Made by a program: the position numbers and the translations under genes
Notes under the pieces: model-generated
Databases searched by the model: none
The model's input: only the letters and a program-made list of their open reading frames with translations
Told to the model about the DNA's origin: nothing
NCBI GenBank assembly: GCA_022072455.1
Contig: JAJVHY010000018.1
Location: 24,294-88,293, forward strand
From: Verrucomicrobiia bacterium
GTDB lineage: Bacteria > Verrucomicrobiota > Verrucomicrobiia > Palsa-1439
Direction: 5' to 3'
Length of the DNA: 64,000 nt
In this document: one piece after another, positions 42,842-51,406 of the stretch
Layout: each line of letters starts with the position of its first letter
Numbering within the stretch: position 1 is the first letter of the stretch

Positions 42842-43216
42842 TTAGAGAGTCGGACTTCCGGTGTGTGAGGATTTGATGCGGTTGCGTTCGTCGAGGATCA
42901 CAATCTGGGCTTTGTGTTTGGTTAAGTCTTTTTCTGCGATGGTGGCATAGGTCAAGATGATGACTTTGTCGCCGACGGCCGCGCCACGCGCCGCGGCACC
43001 GTTGAGGGAGATTGCGCCCTTTTTCTTGGAGAGAATGGCGTATGTTTCGAGTCGCGCCCCGGTTGCGACATTCAGGACGGCGACTTTCTCGAACGGAACG
43101 ATGCCGGAGGCTTTGAGGAGATCAATGCCCAGTCCGCAACTGCCTTCGTAGTGCAAGTCGCACTCCGTGATCGTTCCACCGTGAAGCTTCGCTTCCAAAA
43201 CATGACGTAATTTCAT
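42842..43216 (-). CDS. panD: Aspartate 1-decarboxylase
   Basis: A 124-residue pyruvoyl enzyme that makes beta-alanine for pantothenate and CoA. The self-cleavage site is Gly25-Ser26 in HYEGSCGLGIDLL. Other blocks are KLRHVLEAKLHGGTITE, the active-site LETYAILSKKKGAISLNGAA and VGDKVIILTYA. The ATG is at 43216; the frame extends 22 codons further, but that part is not family-like. It is downstream of dinB on the same strand, 107 bp away. Confidence 0.97.
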   Translation of the reverse strand: MKLRHVLEAKLHGGTITECDLHYEGSCGLGIDLLKASGIVPFEKVAVLNVATGARLETYAILSKKKGAISLNGAAARGAAVGDKVIILTYATIAEKDLTKHKAQIVILDERNRIKSSHTGSPTL

Positions 43217-43323
43217 TGTGCCGCATCCTAATCGCGCTGGCTCTCGGAAGCAACTGACTGAATACGATGAAATTGCCTTCACTGGTGGGCGGCGGTTCTG
43301 CGGTTGCGCTTCGCGCTGCTCAG

Positions 43324-44718
43324 CTAACTAAATTTCTGCTCGCGCCCCGTCGAACGTCCCCAGACCCTTGGTAACGGCAGCGGCTCATCGGGAGACGCGT
43401 CCTCCAACGGTTGCCACTCGTCTTCGTAAGACAGCTCGAAGACTTCCTCCGGTACGCGGTTCAGTTTGCCTTCCATCTCGCGCTGCGGGATGAACGGGCA
43501 TTTCGGCTTGTCGCCGACGAGATGTTTGGCCGCTTGTTCCAGCAAGACGCGTGTGCCGGTTTTGACGCGCCGCTTGCCGAAGCGCGCTTCGATGGTTTCC
43601 AGCGCTTCATGGAGGCGCCGGTATTTGCCGTCTTGGTTGAGACCAAACAAGTCCGGCTCCAAGTCCAGCGGCTCCAGATTCCAAAAGTTGACGCAGACTT
43701 GCCGGATGGGCTGGGTTTCGCCGTGGACGGTTTGCCAGAATAGGTTTTCCACGGCCGGCAGTATCACCGGCGGCCGGTACTGGGCGGCCGGAAACCGGAC
43801 ACTCGCGCCGGTGCCGTGCAGGTCCTTGAAACTGACGTACACGCTCAACTCGCGGGCTTTGAGGTTTTCGCGGAAGAATGTCGCGATCAACCGCTCGGCT
43901 TGCTCCTGCAAAAACAACAGGGCACTTTCGTAATCCGGTTCGTTATAGGGCAGGGTGGTGGAACTGCCGATGCAGGTGCGCGGTTTGTTGGCCAGCGCGA
44001 GTTTTTCACGGAGTTGACCGGTGGCCAACAACCAGAGTTCGAGGCCGAGAAAGCCGTATCGTTTTTCCAGCAAACCCAATGGCAACTGTGCCACATCGCC
44101 AAATGTCCACACCCCAAGCGCGCGCAGGGAGCGGGCGCGGCGGTTGGCGATGCCGGCCAGTTTTTGCACCGGGATGTCGCGGAGAAATTCGCGCTCCTGT
44201 TCCGCCGGGATTTCCAGAAAACCGTCGGGCTTGCATTGCTCTGTCGCCAGTTTCGCCAGCCACCGGGACGAGGCCAGTCCCATCGTCACCGGAATGCCCA
44301 CCGCGCCGGCAATCTCGCGTTTCATGCGGGCGACCAGTTCGTGCGGAGTCTGACACCGGAACACCTTGGGCGAATCGGTGAAGTCGAGAAAACCTTCGTC
44401 AATCGACGTCGGCACCAGCAGGGGCGTGTACTGGCGGACATGCCGGAAGAGTTCGATGGAGAGTCGCCGGTATTCGTCGTAATGCGGTTTGACGAGCACG
44501 CCGGTCGGACATTGGCGTTTCGCCTCGAAGCAGGCCATGCCGGTGGTGATGCCGTATTTTTTGGCGCGATAGTTGGCCGCGATGACAATCCCATCGCCGC
44601 GCCGGCCACCGCCAACGAAAACCGGTTTGTCTTTCAAGGCCGGATCCAGCGCGACCTCGCACGAGGCAAAAAACGCATCGCCGTCCACATGGAGGATGCG
44701 TTGATGGCGCGGTGTCAT
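43324..44718 (-). CDS. Y-family DNA polymerase (DinB/Pol IV type)
   Basis: A 464-residue translesion polymerase. The catalytic acidic residues are in ILHVDGDAFFASCEVALDP and TSIDEGFLDFTDSP. The thumb helix-hairpin-helix is RDIPVQKLAGIANRRARSLR, followed by the little-finger region. It is about 100 residues longer than E. coli DinB, with an extra C-terminal domain ending in a Pro-rich tail, and lacks a clear beta-clamp motif at the very end. The ATG at 44718 is preferred; a GTG nine bases upstream is possible. A 22-bp palindrome covers the start region, so the gene is probably damage- or self-regulated. Confidence 0.88.
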   Translation of the reverse strand: MTPRHQRILHVDGDAFFASCEVALDPALKDKPVFVGGGRRGDGIVIAANYRAKKYGITTGMACFEAKRQCPTGVLVKPHYDEYRRLSIELFRHVRQYTPLLVPTSIDEGFLDFTDSPKVFRCQTPHELVARMKREIAGAVGIPVTMGLASSRWLAKLATEQCKPDGFLEIPAEQEREFLRDIPVQKLAGIANRRARSLRALGVWTFGDVAQLPLGLLEKRYGFLGLELWLLATGQLREKLALANKPRTCIGSSTTLPYNEPDYESALLFLQEQAERLIATFFRENLKARELSVYVSFKDLHGTGASVRFPAAQYRPPVILPAVENLFWQTVHGETQPIRQVCVNFWNLEPLDLEPDLFGLNQDGKYRRLHEALETIEARFGKRRVKTGTRVLLEQAAKHLVGDKPKCPFIPQREMEGKLNRVPEEVFELSYEDEWQPLEDASPDEPLPLPRVWGRSTGREQKFS

Positions 44719-44738
44719 ACCACACACTTGTGTGGTAT
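44717..44738 (-). promoter_or_regulatory. 22-bp palindrome at the dinB-type polymerase start
   Basis: Perfect 10-bp arms, ATACCACACA and TGTGTGGTAT, are separated by two bases. The palindrome overlaps the ATG (44718) and lies 11 bp downstream of a perfect -35 box TTGACA (minus strand, 44755-44750), so the expected -10 region is inside the palindrome. A repressor bound here would block both transcription and the start codon. LexA is the obvious candidate because the gene is a translesion polymerase, but the sequence is not the GAAC-N4-GTTC or CTG-N10-CAG type. Confidence 0.8.
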
Positions 44739-44751
44739 TTAGGCTGGCCTG

Positions 44752-45669
44752 TCAAGTGGCGAGTCCGAAGGCGCGGCGGGGATTCGTGCAGATCAATTTG
44801 CGAATGGAGTCGTCGCTCAGGCCGAGGTGGCGACGGAGATTGGCTTCAACTTTGGGCATGAAGATACCAGACCCGACGAGGTGGCTGCGATCCGGCGCCC
44901 ACAACGCCATGTCCTCACCCACAACGACTGTCCAACGAGCAAATGTGTAGGTGCCGGGCCCAAGGCCGGCCGGCGCGACGGCGTCGGTGGTGACGATGGC
45001 GCGGTCGAGGCCGGCGATCTTCAGGTAATTCTTCAGAGCGAAGAACGGCACGTGGACGCCATCGGCGATGAAACAGAGCCAGAGCTGACCGGCGAAGTTG
45101 AGGGCGCGCTGGACGATGTTGTCGTGCCGGTGTGTCAGCATCGGGCAACCGTTGCCCAGATGGGTAAACATGGAGAGACCGGCATCAATCCCGGCTTGCA
45201 GGTCGTCCAGCGACGCATCGGTGTGGCCGGCGCTGATGACTACGCCTTGCTTTGCGAGAAACCGGGTGGTTTTCATGCCAGGGTCGCGTTCGGGAGCGAG
45301 CGTGACAAGTCGGACAAGGCCGCCGCCGGCCTCGAGGAGTTGGTGCATCTCCTCGACGTTGGCCGGATGCATCGCCTCGGCAGGATGTGCCCCTTTGAAA
45401 CCGGGGTTCTCGTTGAGAAACGGGCCCTCGATATGCAGGCCGACGATCAGCCGTTGCGCCAATGGGTCTTGCGCGCGCAGGGCGACGAGCCGTTCGAGCC
45501 GGCGTTTCATGACTGGAATGTGGTCGGTCGTGGTGGTGGCCAGAATGCCGGTCACGCCGTCTTTTTCCAGTCGCTGGCAACAGGCGTGCAACTCCTCGCC
45601 CGTCATGTCGTCTTTGTGAAAGTCGAGCCCACCGTACCCGTTGACTTGGATGTCGAAGTAGCCAGTCAT
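44752..45669 (-). CDS. Compact N-acetylglucosamine-6-phosphate deacetylase-like amidohydrolase
   Basis: A 305-residue TIM-barrel amidohydrolase. Compared with NagA (about 380 residues) it lacks the flanking beta-sandwich strands at both ends and starts at the barrel (YFDIQVNGYGGLDF). Metal and catalytic residues are present: Glu in LHIEGPFLNE, His in ISAGHTDASL, His in CFIADGVHVP and the Asp of IVTTDAVAPAG. The usual THLFNAM loop is THLGNGCPML. It probably deacetylates an N-acetyl sugar (phosphate). It overlaps the aminotransferase upstream by 4 bp in a LacI-led operon. Confidence 0.82.
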   Translation of the reverse strand: MTGYFDIQVNGYGGLDFHKDDMTGEELHACCQRLEKDGVTGILATTTTDHIPVMKRRLERLVALRAQDPLAQRLIVGLHIEGPFLNENPGFKGAHPAEAMHPANVEEMHQLLEAGGGLVRLVTLAPERDPGMKTTRFLAKQGVVISAGHTDASLDDLQAGIDAGLSMFTHLGNGCPMLTHRHDNIVQRALNFAGQLWLCFIADGVHVPFFALKNYLKIAGLDRAIVTTDAVAPAGLGPGTYTFARWTVVVGEDMALWAPDRSHLVGSGIFMPKVEANLRRHLGLSDDSIRKLICTNPRRAFGLAT

Positions 45670-47024
45670 CCGAGAACCTCGTCGATGGCTTGTTCAAACA
45701 CAGTGAGCGATTCGCGCAGGGCCGCTGTGGAGATCGTGAGCGGCGGCGCGATTTTGAGGCATTCACCGCCGACGCCGACCGGCGCGAACATGAGCAAGCC
45801 TTTGTGGAAACAGGCGACATTGATTTTTGTGGCGGTTTCGGAATCGGGTTCGCGTGTGCCGGGTTTCACAACCTGGATGCCGGCAACGAGGCCTTTGCCC
45901 CAGAAGCAACCGAGCTGCAACGGATATTTGCGCTGGATGCGTTCCAGTTCAGGATTGAACCACGCGCCGAGTTTGGCCGCGCGTTGGACGAGTTGCTTCG
46001 ATTGGATTACTCGCAGGTTTGCGATACCGGCGGCGGTGGCGAGCGGGGATGCCGAGTGCGTTGAAGTCATGGAGCCGGGGGCGTAGAGGCCCATGATGTC
46101 AGCGCGACCAATTACCGCCGAGAGTGGCAGCGATGACGTGATGCCTTTGCCGCAGGCGATGAGGTCGGGTTTGATGCCGTAGTGCTCGAAGCAGAACATC
46201 TTGCCGGTGCGGCCGAAGCCGGCTTGGACTTCGTCCATCGTCAGGATGATGTCATGCTGCCGGCAGAACTTTTCGAGCTTCTGCGCGTAGTCGACCGGCA
46301 GGAAGTCCGGGCCGCAGCCCTGATAGCTTTCAACCATCACGCCGGCAATGTCCGTCGGGGCAACTCCCAGCGAATTCAGGAACAAATCGAACGAGGTGTC
46401 CTTGTTCTTGTAGCCGTCCGGGAAGGGCACCTGGATGAACGTGCGGTCACGATCCACCATCCAGGTCTTGAGCTTCTCGTTGCCGCCGGCAAGCTGCGCG
46501 CCCATCGTGCGCCCGTGAAAGCCGTTTTTGAAGCTGACGAAGTACTTCTTATGCGGGCCATGTTTCTGGAGTGCATAGGTCTTCGAGAGCTTGATGCAGT
46601 TTTCGGTCGCTTCACTGCCGGTGCTCAAGAGGAAAACCTGGTACGACTTCGGGTCGGGCGAAATCTCGCGGAGCATCCGGGTGAACGTGGCGCGGTCTTC
46701 GTGCGGGAAAACGTAGGTCGCAAGCAACGGTCGATCGACCAGCTTGCGAATGGCGGCCGTAATCTGCTTGTTGCCGTGGCCGGCATTGGTGATGAGGACG
46801 CCACTCGACCAGTCAATCCAGCGATTGCCCCATTTGTCGGACACGATGAAGTCATCGGCTTTGTGCCAGAGGATCGGCGGCTGGCCGGACATTGAGCGCG
46901 GTTCGCTGCGGCGCAACTCGGCGAAGACCGGCACCGACTGCGGCACCGGTAGGGCGGTTTTGATGGTGCGGAACTTGGTTTTGACCCGCGGGACTTTGAC
47001 CGGGGTCAATGAGTATTCAGCCAT
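45666..47024 (-). CDS. Class III aminotransferase
   Basis: A 452-residue PLP-dependent transaminase of subgroup III, acting on omega-amino groups or amino sugars. LSTGSEATENCIKLSKTYAL is the phosphate-binding region. GFHGRTMGAQLAGG follows, then ILTMDEVQAGFGRTGKMFCF with the Asp that contacts PLP. LIACGKGITSSLPLSAVIGR contains the Schiff-base lysine (Lys293 by my count). The start is the ATG at 47024, one base after the stop of the Gfo/Idh gene. Its neighbours (a Gfo/Idh enzyme and a deacetylase) suggest it removes or adds the amino group of a sugar. Confidence 0.9.
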   Translation of the reverse strand: MAEYSLTPVKVPRVKTKFRTIKTALPVPQSVPVFAELRRSEPRSMSGQPPILWHKADDFIVSDKWGNRWIDWSSGVLITNAGHGNKQITAAIRKLVDRPLLATYVFPHEDRATFTRMLREISPDPKSYQVFLLSTGSEATENCIKLSKTYALQKHGPHKKYFVSFKNGFHGRTMGAQLAGGNEKLKTWMVDRDRTFIQVPFPDGYKNKDTSFDLFLNSLGVAPTDIAGVMVESYQGCGPDFLPVDYAQKLEKFCRQHDIILTMDEVQAGFGRTGKMFCFEHYGIKPDLIACGKGITSSLPLSAVIGRADIMGLYAPGSMTSTHSASPLATAAGIANLRVIQSKQLVQRAAKLGAWFNPELERIQRKYPLQLGCFWGKGLVAGIQVVKPGTREPDSETATKINVACFHKGLLMFAPVGVGGECLKIAPPLTISTAALRESLTVFEQAIDEVLG

Positions 47025-47025
47025 G

Positions 47026-48249
47026 TTATTTCTCCACGTGAGGGTTGTTGCCGTAAACAATTTTGACTTGCCGTCCGCCATCGAGGATCGAGGCACGCGC
47101 GGCTTCGACAACGAGTTCGTTGAATGCGCTATTGGCCGGTGTCGCGATGATGCCGGCGGCATCGATCTCGTGAATGACCTTCTGCCGGGCGGCGAGACTG
47201 TCACAAGTCGATTCGATGCGTTGCATGGTTTGTAAACTGTCCGCGATAGATTCGTAGCCGTAGCCGACTGGCTTGAAACCCGCACCTTCCCACGGCACGA
47301 GCCGGTAGAAATCGGGGTTGATGTACCGGTAGCCTTTTTCAAGGTAGCAATGCCGGACGCCGCGTTCGTGGTCGTCGTGGTTGAGCATGCCGGTCCGATT
47401 GTTGCCTTCGCAATACATAATCAAGCCCTGATCGTTGCTGCCGGCGGCGTCATCGGGGTAACCGAGTGCGTCGGTAACGGTGAGCAAGGCCCCGTTTTCA
47501 TAGCGGACGCGACCGCTCGACCAGAGGAAGCCTTCGTTGCCGTTTGGAAACTTGCCTTTGACGCCGTCAAGCGAGACGGCGACCGGTTTCAGTCCCGTAA
47601 TAAAATACACGAGGTCCACGTAGTGGCAGCCGACGTAGGTGAACGGGTCGGCTTTGTCGCAGGTGAACCAGTTCTGGAAGTTCGAGTGCCGGTAGTAATA
47701 CGGCTCGTGCAGTTTTGCCTCGCCCATGATGAAGTCGCCGAATTGCCCTTGCATGTAGAGGCGTTTGGCGAGCAGCGCGCGCCGGTCGAAGCGTTTGTGG
47801 TACTCGACGCCGACGAACAGCCCTTTTTCCAGCGCGAGTTTTTCGATTTCGATGCTTTGCTTGTATTCGAGCACGAGCGGTTTGACGCAGAGGACGTGTT
47901 GGTTGGCGTGCAAGGCGGCCATCACCACGGGGTAATGAAACCAATCCGGCACCGCGACGATCACGGCTTGCCGGGGTTTCATCTTGGCGAGCACGGCCTT
48001 GTAGCCATCGGGAAAAGTCTTGTCTGCCGGGGTCGTCAAGGCAGGCTGCGCGTCGAAGTCCTGACCGGGAAATGCGTCGCGGATTTCGGCGTTGTCTTTC
48101 AGGGCCTGCAGTGGCGGCGTATTGAGCGCGGTAATGGTGATCTGGCCGACCACGCCAAGGCGCTGGAGGTGATACACCGACGGCAGGATCAGATCGTTGG
48201 TGATCATCCCGCCGCCGACAATGGTGACGTCAAGCTGGGCTGTATTCAT
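47026..48249 (-). CDS. Gfo/Idh/MocA family oxidoreductase
   Basis: A 407-residue NAD(P)-dependent sugar or cyclitol dehydrogenase from the ATG at 48249. The nucleotide-binding region is VTIVGGGMITNDLILPSVYH. VIVAVPDWFHYPVVMAALHA and VLCVKPLVLEYKQSIEIEKL give the catalytic Lys of the EKP-type motif, here CVKP, so the Glu of EKP is replaced by Val. A later H-rich block is FTYVGCHYVDLVYFITGLKP. It follows the LacI gene with a 4-bp overlap. Confidence 0.9.
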   Translation of the reverse strand: MNTAQLDVTIVGGGMITNDLILPSVYHLQRLGVVGQITITALNTPPLQALKDNAEIRDAFPGQDFDAQPALTTPADKTFPDGYKAVLAKMKPRQAVIVAVPDWFHYPVVMAALHANQHVLCVKPLVLEYKQSIEIEKLALEKGLFVGVEYHKRFDRRALLAKRLYMQGQFGDFIMGEAKLHEPYYYRHSNFQNWFTCDKADPFTYVGCHYVDLVYFITGLKPVAVSLDGVKGKFPNGNEGFLWSSGRVRYENGALLTVTDALGYPDDAAGSNDQGLIMYCEGNNRTGMLNHDDHERGVRHCYLEKGYRYINPDFYRLVPWEGAGFKPVGYGYESIADSLQTMQRIESTCDSLAARQKVIHEIDAAGIIATPANSAFNELVVEAARASILDGGRQVKIVYGNNPHVEK

Positions 48250-49250
48250 AGTTTTGGGATTCGGGCGCAAGATTCGCGAACGACCAATTCCGGCCGCACC
48301 ACGATTTGTTCTTTGGACGTGTCGTTGCCGACCAGGATTTCAAACGCGCGCTGCACCATCTCGGAAATTGGCTGCCGCAGGGTCGTCAACGCAGGGATCG
48401 TCATGCGCGCCCCCGGAATATCGTCCACGCTGGCCAGCGACAAATCCGCCGGGACGCGGAGATTGCGTTCAAACAGGGCGCGTAGAGCCGTTTGTGCCAG
48501 TGCGTCCTCCGCGGCGATGATCGCCGTTGGCCGCAGATCACCGCAGCGCTTCAGCAACGTGTGCATGGCGTCGTAGCCTGCCTCCGCGCCGGTCAACCGT
48601 GACCGCACAAAACAGGTGGGACGGGGCAACAAGTCGGCGCGCTTGAGCGTGGTGACGAGTTGTTGTTCACGCCGTCGGTTTGGCTCGGTTTCGTCGCCGA
48701 TGTAGCCGATGTCCCGGTGTCCAAGCTCCGCGAGATACTTCACCAGCTCGGCTAGCCCGTGCTCGATGTCCCCGACGATATTGGTCACGCCGACCATCCG
48801 GGGGCCGCTGCCGATGCGGACGACGCGCACTCCGCGTGCGATGAAATCAGTCAAACCGACCGGGGTGAAATCGCTCCCGACAATCGCCACGCCATCAAGC
48901 TGATATTTTGCCAGTGAATGAATATCCACTTGCGGTTCCGCCCCGGGGGGGCAGCCGGTCAGCAGGAGGGTGTACTGTTTCGCAGCGGCCAGTGCTTCGA
49001 ACTCCGCAATCATCCGCCCGAAAAAAGCGTCGTCGAAATTCTTGATGACCACCGCGAGCGTTTGAGTCGAAGTGCCGCGCAGGGTCAGCGCTGCGGCACT
49101 GGGCCGGTAGTTTAGGCGGGCGGCTTCCGCGCGAATACGTTCGACGGTTTCGGCTGAGGCGCCGATGTTGACGGCGGTGCCGCTTAAAGCGCGCGAAACC
49201 AGCGAGGCCGAAATGCCCAACCGCCGGGCGATATCCTTTTGCGTTACCAT
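48246..49250 (-). CDS. LacI family transcriptional regulator
   Basis: A 334-residue repressor-type regulator. The ATG at 49250 gives VTQKDIARRLGISASLVSRA, the LacI helix-turn-helix; an upstream in-frame start would add six residues. The periplasmic-binding-protein-like sensor follows (TLAVVIKNFDDAFFGRMIAE, RDIGYIGDETEPNRR, SLASVDDIPGARMTIPALTT). It heads the unit LacI-Gfo/Idh-aminotransferase-NagA. A LacI-type operator (49290-49303) lies 40 bp upstream, so it probably represses its own operon, induced by a sugar. Confidence 0.94.
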   Translation of the reverse strand: MVTQKDIARRLGISASLVSRALSGTAVNIGASAETVERIRAEAARLNYRPSAAALTLRGTSTQTLAVVIKNFDDAFFGRMIAEFEALAAAKQYTLLLTGCPPGAEPQVDIHSLAKYQLDGVAIVGSDFTPVGLTDFIARGVRVVRIGSGPRMVGVTNIVGDIEHGLAELVKYLAELGHRDIGYIGDETEPNRRREQQLVTTLKRADLLPRPTCFVRSRLTGAEAGYDAMHTLLKRCGDLRPTAIIAAEDALAQTALRALFERNLRVPADLSLASVDDIPGARMTIPALTTLRQPISEMVQRAFEILVGNDTSKEQIVVRPELVVRESCARIPKL

Positions 49251-49289
49251 CGTTGCGCACGATGCCATGAGTATGATTCAAATGTCAAC

Positions 49290-49303
49290 CTCATGCGCGT
49301 GAG
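49290..49303. promoter_or_regulatory. LacI-type operator candidate
   Basis: CTCATGC and GCGTGAG form a 14-bp near-perfect palindrome (one symmetric pair differs) with the central CG typical of LacI-family sites. On the minus strand it abuts a perfect TTGACA (-35) upstream of the lacI-type gene. A related site, 13 of 15 bases identical over TCATGCGCGTGAGAT, lies at 60865-60879 inside the promoter of the gene at 60894. Confidence 0.6.
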
Positions 49304-49310
49304 ATGGTGT

Positions 49311-50378
49311 TTATTGCCAGATGGTGTCGTCGTCTTGGACCGGCAAGTTTACCGGCTTGTTGCGGGCGGCGGATTGGTACATCCCCAGAACAATCTCGAG
49401 CGTGGGACGCACTGATGAGACCGGGATGACGACTTCCCGGTTTTGGTTTACGGCGTCGATCATGTCTTGAATGACGACTTGATGGTCGAGGAAACCAAAG
49501 TCGGCGGCGCCACCGGCTGCGGTGGCTTGTGAGGCGCTACCGTATTGGCGGATTTCAGCGTCTTCGGGGCGTTCATCACGGAATTTCCACATGACCATCT
49601 TCTCCCCGGCCATGATGGCGGTGCCGTCGGTGCCGTTGATCTCGATGCGAATGTCTGTGCCCGGCCAGAGTGCAGTCGAAGCTTCAACGACGCCTTGGGC
49701 GCCGTTGGCGAACTTCACGAACGCCAGCAACGTGTCTTCAAGATTCACGCTTGGGTGGGCTAGGTTGGTCATGCGGGCTTCCACGGTTTGCCCGGGCCCC
49801 ATCAGATATTGGAGCAGATCAATGTAGTGGAACGCATGCTGCACCGTCACGCCGGCGCCCGACTTGCGCGAACTGCGCCACGCGTCGCTGTGATAGTACT
49901 CGGTACTGCGAAACCATTTCATGTACGCGTCGGCATGCAGCAGTTTGCCGAATCGGCCGGACGCGATGGCCTGTTTCATGGCTTGGATGGACTTGCGCAC
50001 CCGGCATTGCACGGTGCAACCGAACTTCACGTTCGCCTTCCGGCACGCCGCGATCATCGCGTCGGTCTCGCGCAATGTCATTGCCGGCGGCTTCTCGGTG
50101 AGCACATGCTTGCCGGCGGCGGCGCATTGAATGACGGCGTCGTGATGCAGGTGATTCGGCAGGCAGACGTTGACGACGTCAATCTCCGGGTCCTTCAGCA
50201 TGTCGGCCAATGCGTAGTACACCTTCACCTTGTACTCGCCGGCGAGTTTGTCCGCGCGTTCCTTGCTCATGTCGCAGAACGCCACGAGCTTGCCGCCCTT
50301 CGAGTGGATTACGGATTTTGCGTGAAATGGCGCGACCAATCCCGCGCCGAGGATACCGAAGCCAAGGGTCTTGCTCAT
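49311..50378 (-). CDS. Gfo/Idh/MocA family oxidoreductase
   Basis: 355 residues. The Rossmann start is GFGILGAGLVAPFHAKSVIH, the EKP motif is HVLTEKPPAMTLRETDAMIA (Lys candidate for catalysis), and the C-terminal region holds GVTVQHAFHYIDLLQYLMGP. The pattern is that of sugar or inositol 2-dehydrogenase-like enzymes. It overlaps the upstream zinc dehydrogenase by 4 bp and is the last gene of the large minus-strand unit before the LacI unit. Confidence 0.93.
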   Translation of the reverse strand: MSKTLGFGILGAGLVAPFHAKSVIHSKGGKLVAFCDMSKERADKLAGEYKVKVYYALADMLKDPEIDVVNVCLPNHLHHDAVIQCAAAGKHVLTEKPPAMTLRETDAMIAACRKANVKFGCTVQCRVRKSIQAMKQAIASGRFGKLLHADAYMKWFRSTEYYHSDAWRSSRKSGAGVTVQHAFHYIDLLQYLMGPGQTVEARMTNLAHPSVNLEDTLLAFVKFANGAQGVVEASTALWPGTDIRIEINGTDGTAIMAGEKMVMWKFRDERPEDAEIRQYGSASQATAAGGAADFGFLDHQVVIQDMIDAVNQNREVVIPVSSVRPTLEIVLGMYQSAARNKPVNLPVQDDDTIWQ

Positions 50379-51406
50379 GGAATGAGGAGTCCTTTCAAAC
50401 CTTTGAGTTGTTCGAGGTCGTCGAAAACGCGTTCCCAGTTGGCGAGCGGCTCGCGATGGGTGATCAACTTCTCCGGTGTCACCAGTCCCTTGTCGATGAG
50501 ACTGATGCTGCGATCCCAACACGTGTAGCTGGTGGAGAGACAGAAGTACACGTCCATCACCTTGAAACAGAATTTGTCCCACGGGATTTCGACGTTCTTG
50601 TTGCCGGTCAGCCCGATCACGCAGAGTTTGCCCATCTTCCGCACGAGGTCCACCGTGCTCGGGATGGCGCGTGGCGAACCGCTGCATTCGATGATGATGT
50701 CCGCACCGATACCGCCGGTCATTTGGCTGATGACCTCGACAGGGTTCGCTTCACCGATGTTAATGGTTTTGAAACCGAGTTCCTTGGCTTTCTTCAAACG
50801 CAAGTTCACATCGCCCGGCGTTCCGATGACCACAACCTCCCGTGCGCCCGCCGCCCGGGCGACCATGGCCGCGAGCAAGCCAATCGGACCGGGGCCGATC
50901 ACCACTGCAAAATCGCCCGCCGTGATCTTCGCGCGTTCGATGATATCGAACACCGCGTTGCCGGTCGGCTCGACCATGGCCGCCTGATCAAACGTCATCG
51001 TGTCCGGTATTCGGTGCAGTAATCGCTCGGGATAACAAATGTACTTCGTCATTGCGCCATCAATGCCCCAACCGGGCGAGCGCTTGTGCGGGCAAATCTG
51101 GATGTTGCCGGTGCGGCAGAGGTAACAATGGCCGCAGGCTTTCGTATGCGGTTCGGCGACGACCCGGTGACCGACTTTGGCGACCGAACAATCCGGCCCC
51201 AGCTCGATCACTGTACCGGTAAACTCATGTCCAAGAATGACCGGCGGCCAGTAGGGGAATTCGTCGTGGCGGACGTGGATGTCCGTGCCGCAGATGCCGC
51301 ACGCGGCGACTTCGATTTTCACCTCACCGGCTTTCGGTTGCGGCTCCGGTACGTCGCGGAGTTCAAGGAAGCCTTTTCCTTTTTGCGTTTTGACGAGTGC
51401 TTTCAT
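50375..51406 (-). CDS. Zinc-dependent alcohol/polyol dehydrogenase (MDR family)
   Basis: 343 residues. The catalytic zinc ligands are Cys in CGICGTDIHV, then His and Glu in ILGHEFTGTV. A structural zinc site is visible as CGHCYLCRTGNIQIC with four cysteines. The cofactor domain has VVIGPGPIGLLAAMVARAAG. It resembles sorbitol or L-threonine 3-dehydrogenases, acting on secondary alcohols, so it could oxidise a sugar alcohol or ring alcohol here. It overlaps both neighbours by 4 bp. Confidence 0.93.
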   Translation of the reverse strand: MKALVKTQKGKGFLELRDVPEPQPKAGEVKIEVAACGICGTDIHVRHDEFPYWPPVILGHEFTGTVIELGPDCSVAKVGHRVVAEPHTKACGHCYLCRTGNIQICPHKRSPGWGIDGAMTKYICYPERLLHRIPDTMTFDQAAMVEPTGNAVFDIIERAKITAGDFAVVIGPGPIGLLAAMVARAAGAREVVVIGTPGDVNLRLKKAKELGFKTINIGEANPVEVISQMTGGIGADIIIECSGSPRAIPSTVDLVRKMGKLCVIGLTGNKNVEIPWDKFCFKVMDVYFCLSTSYTCWDRSISLIDKGLVTPEKLITHREPLANWERVFDDLEQLKGLKGLLIP

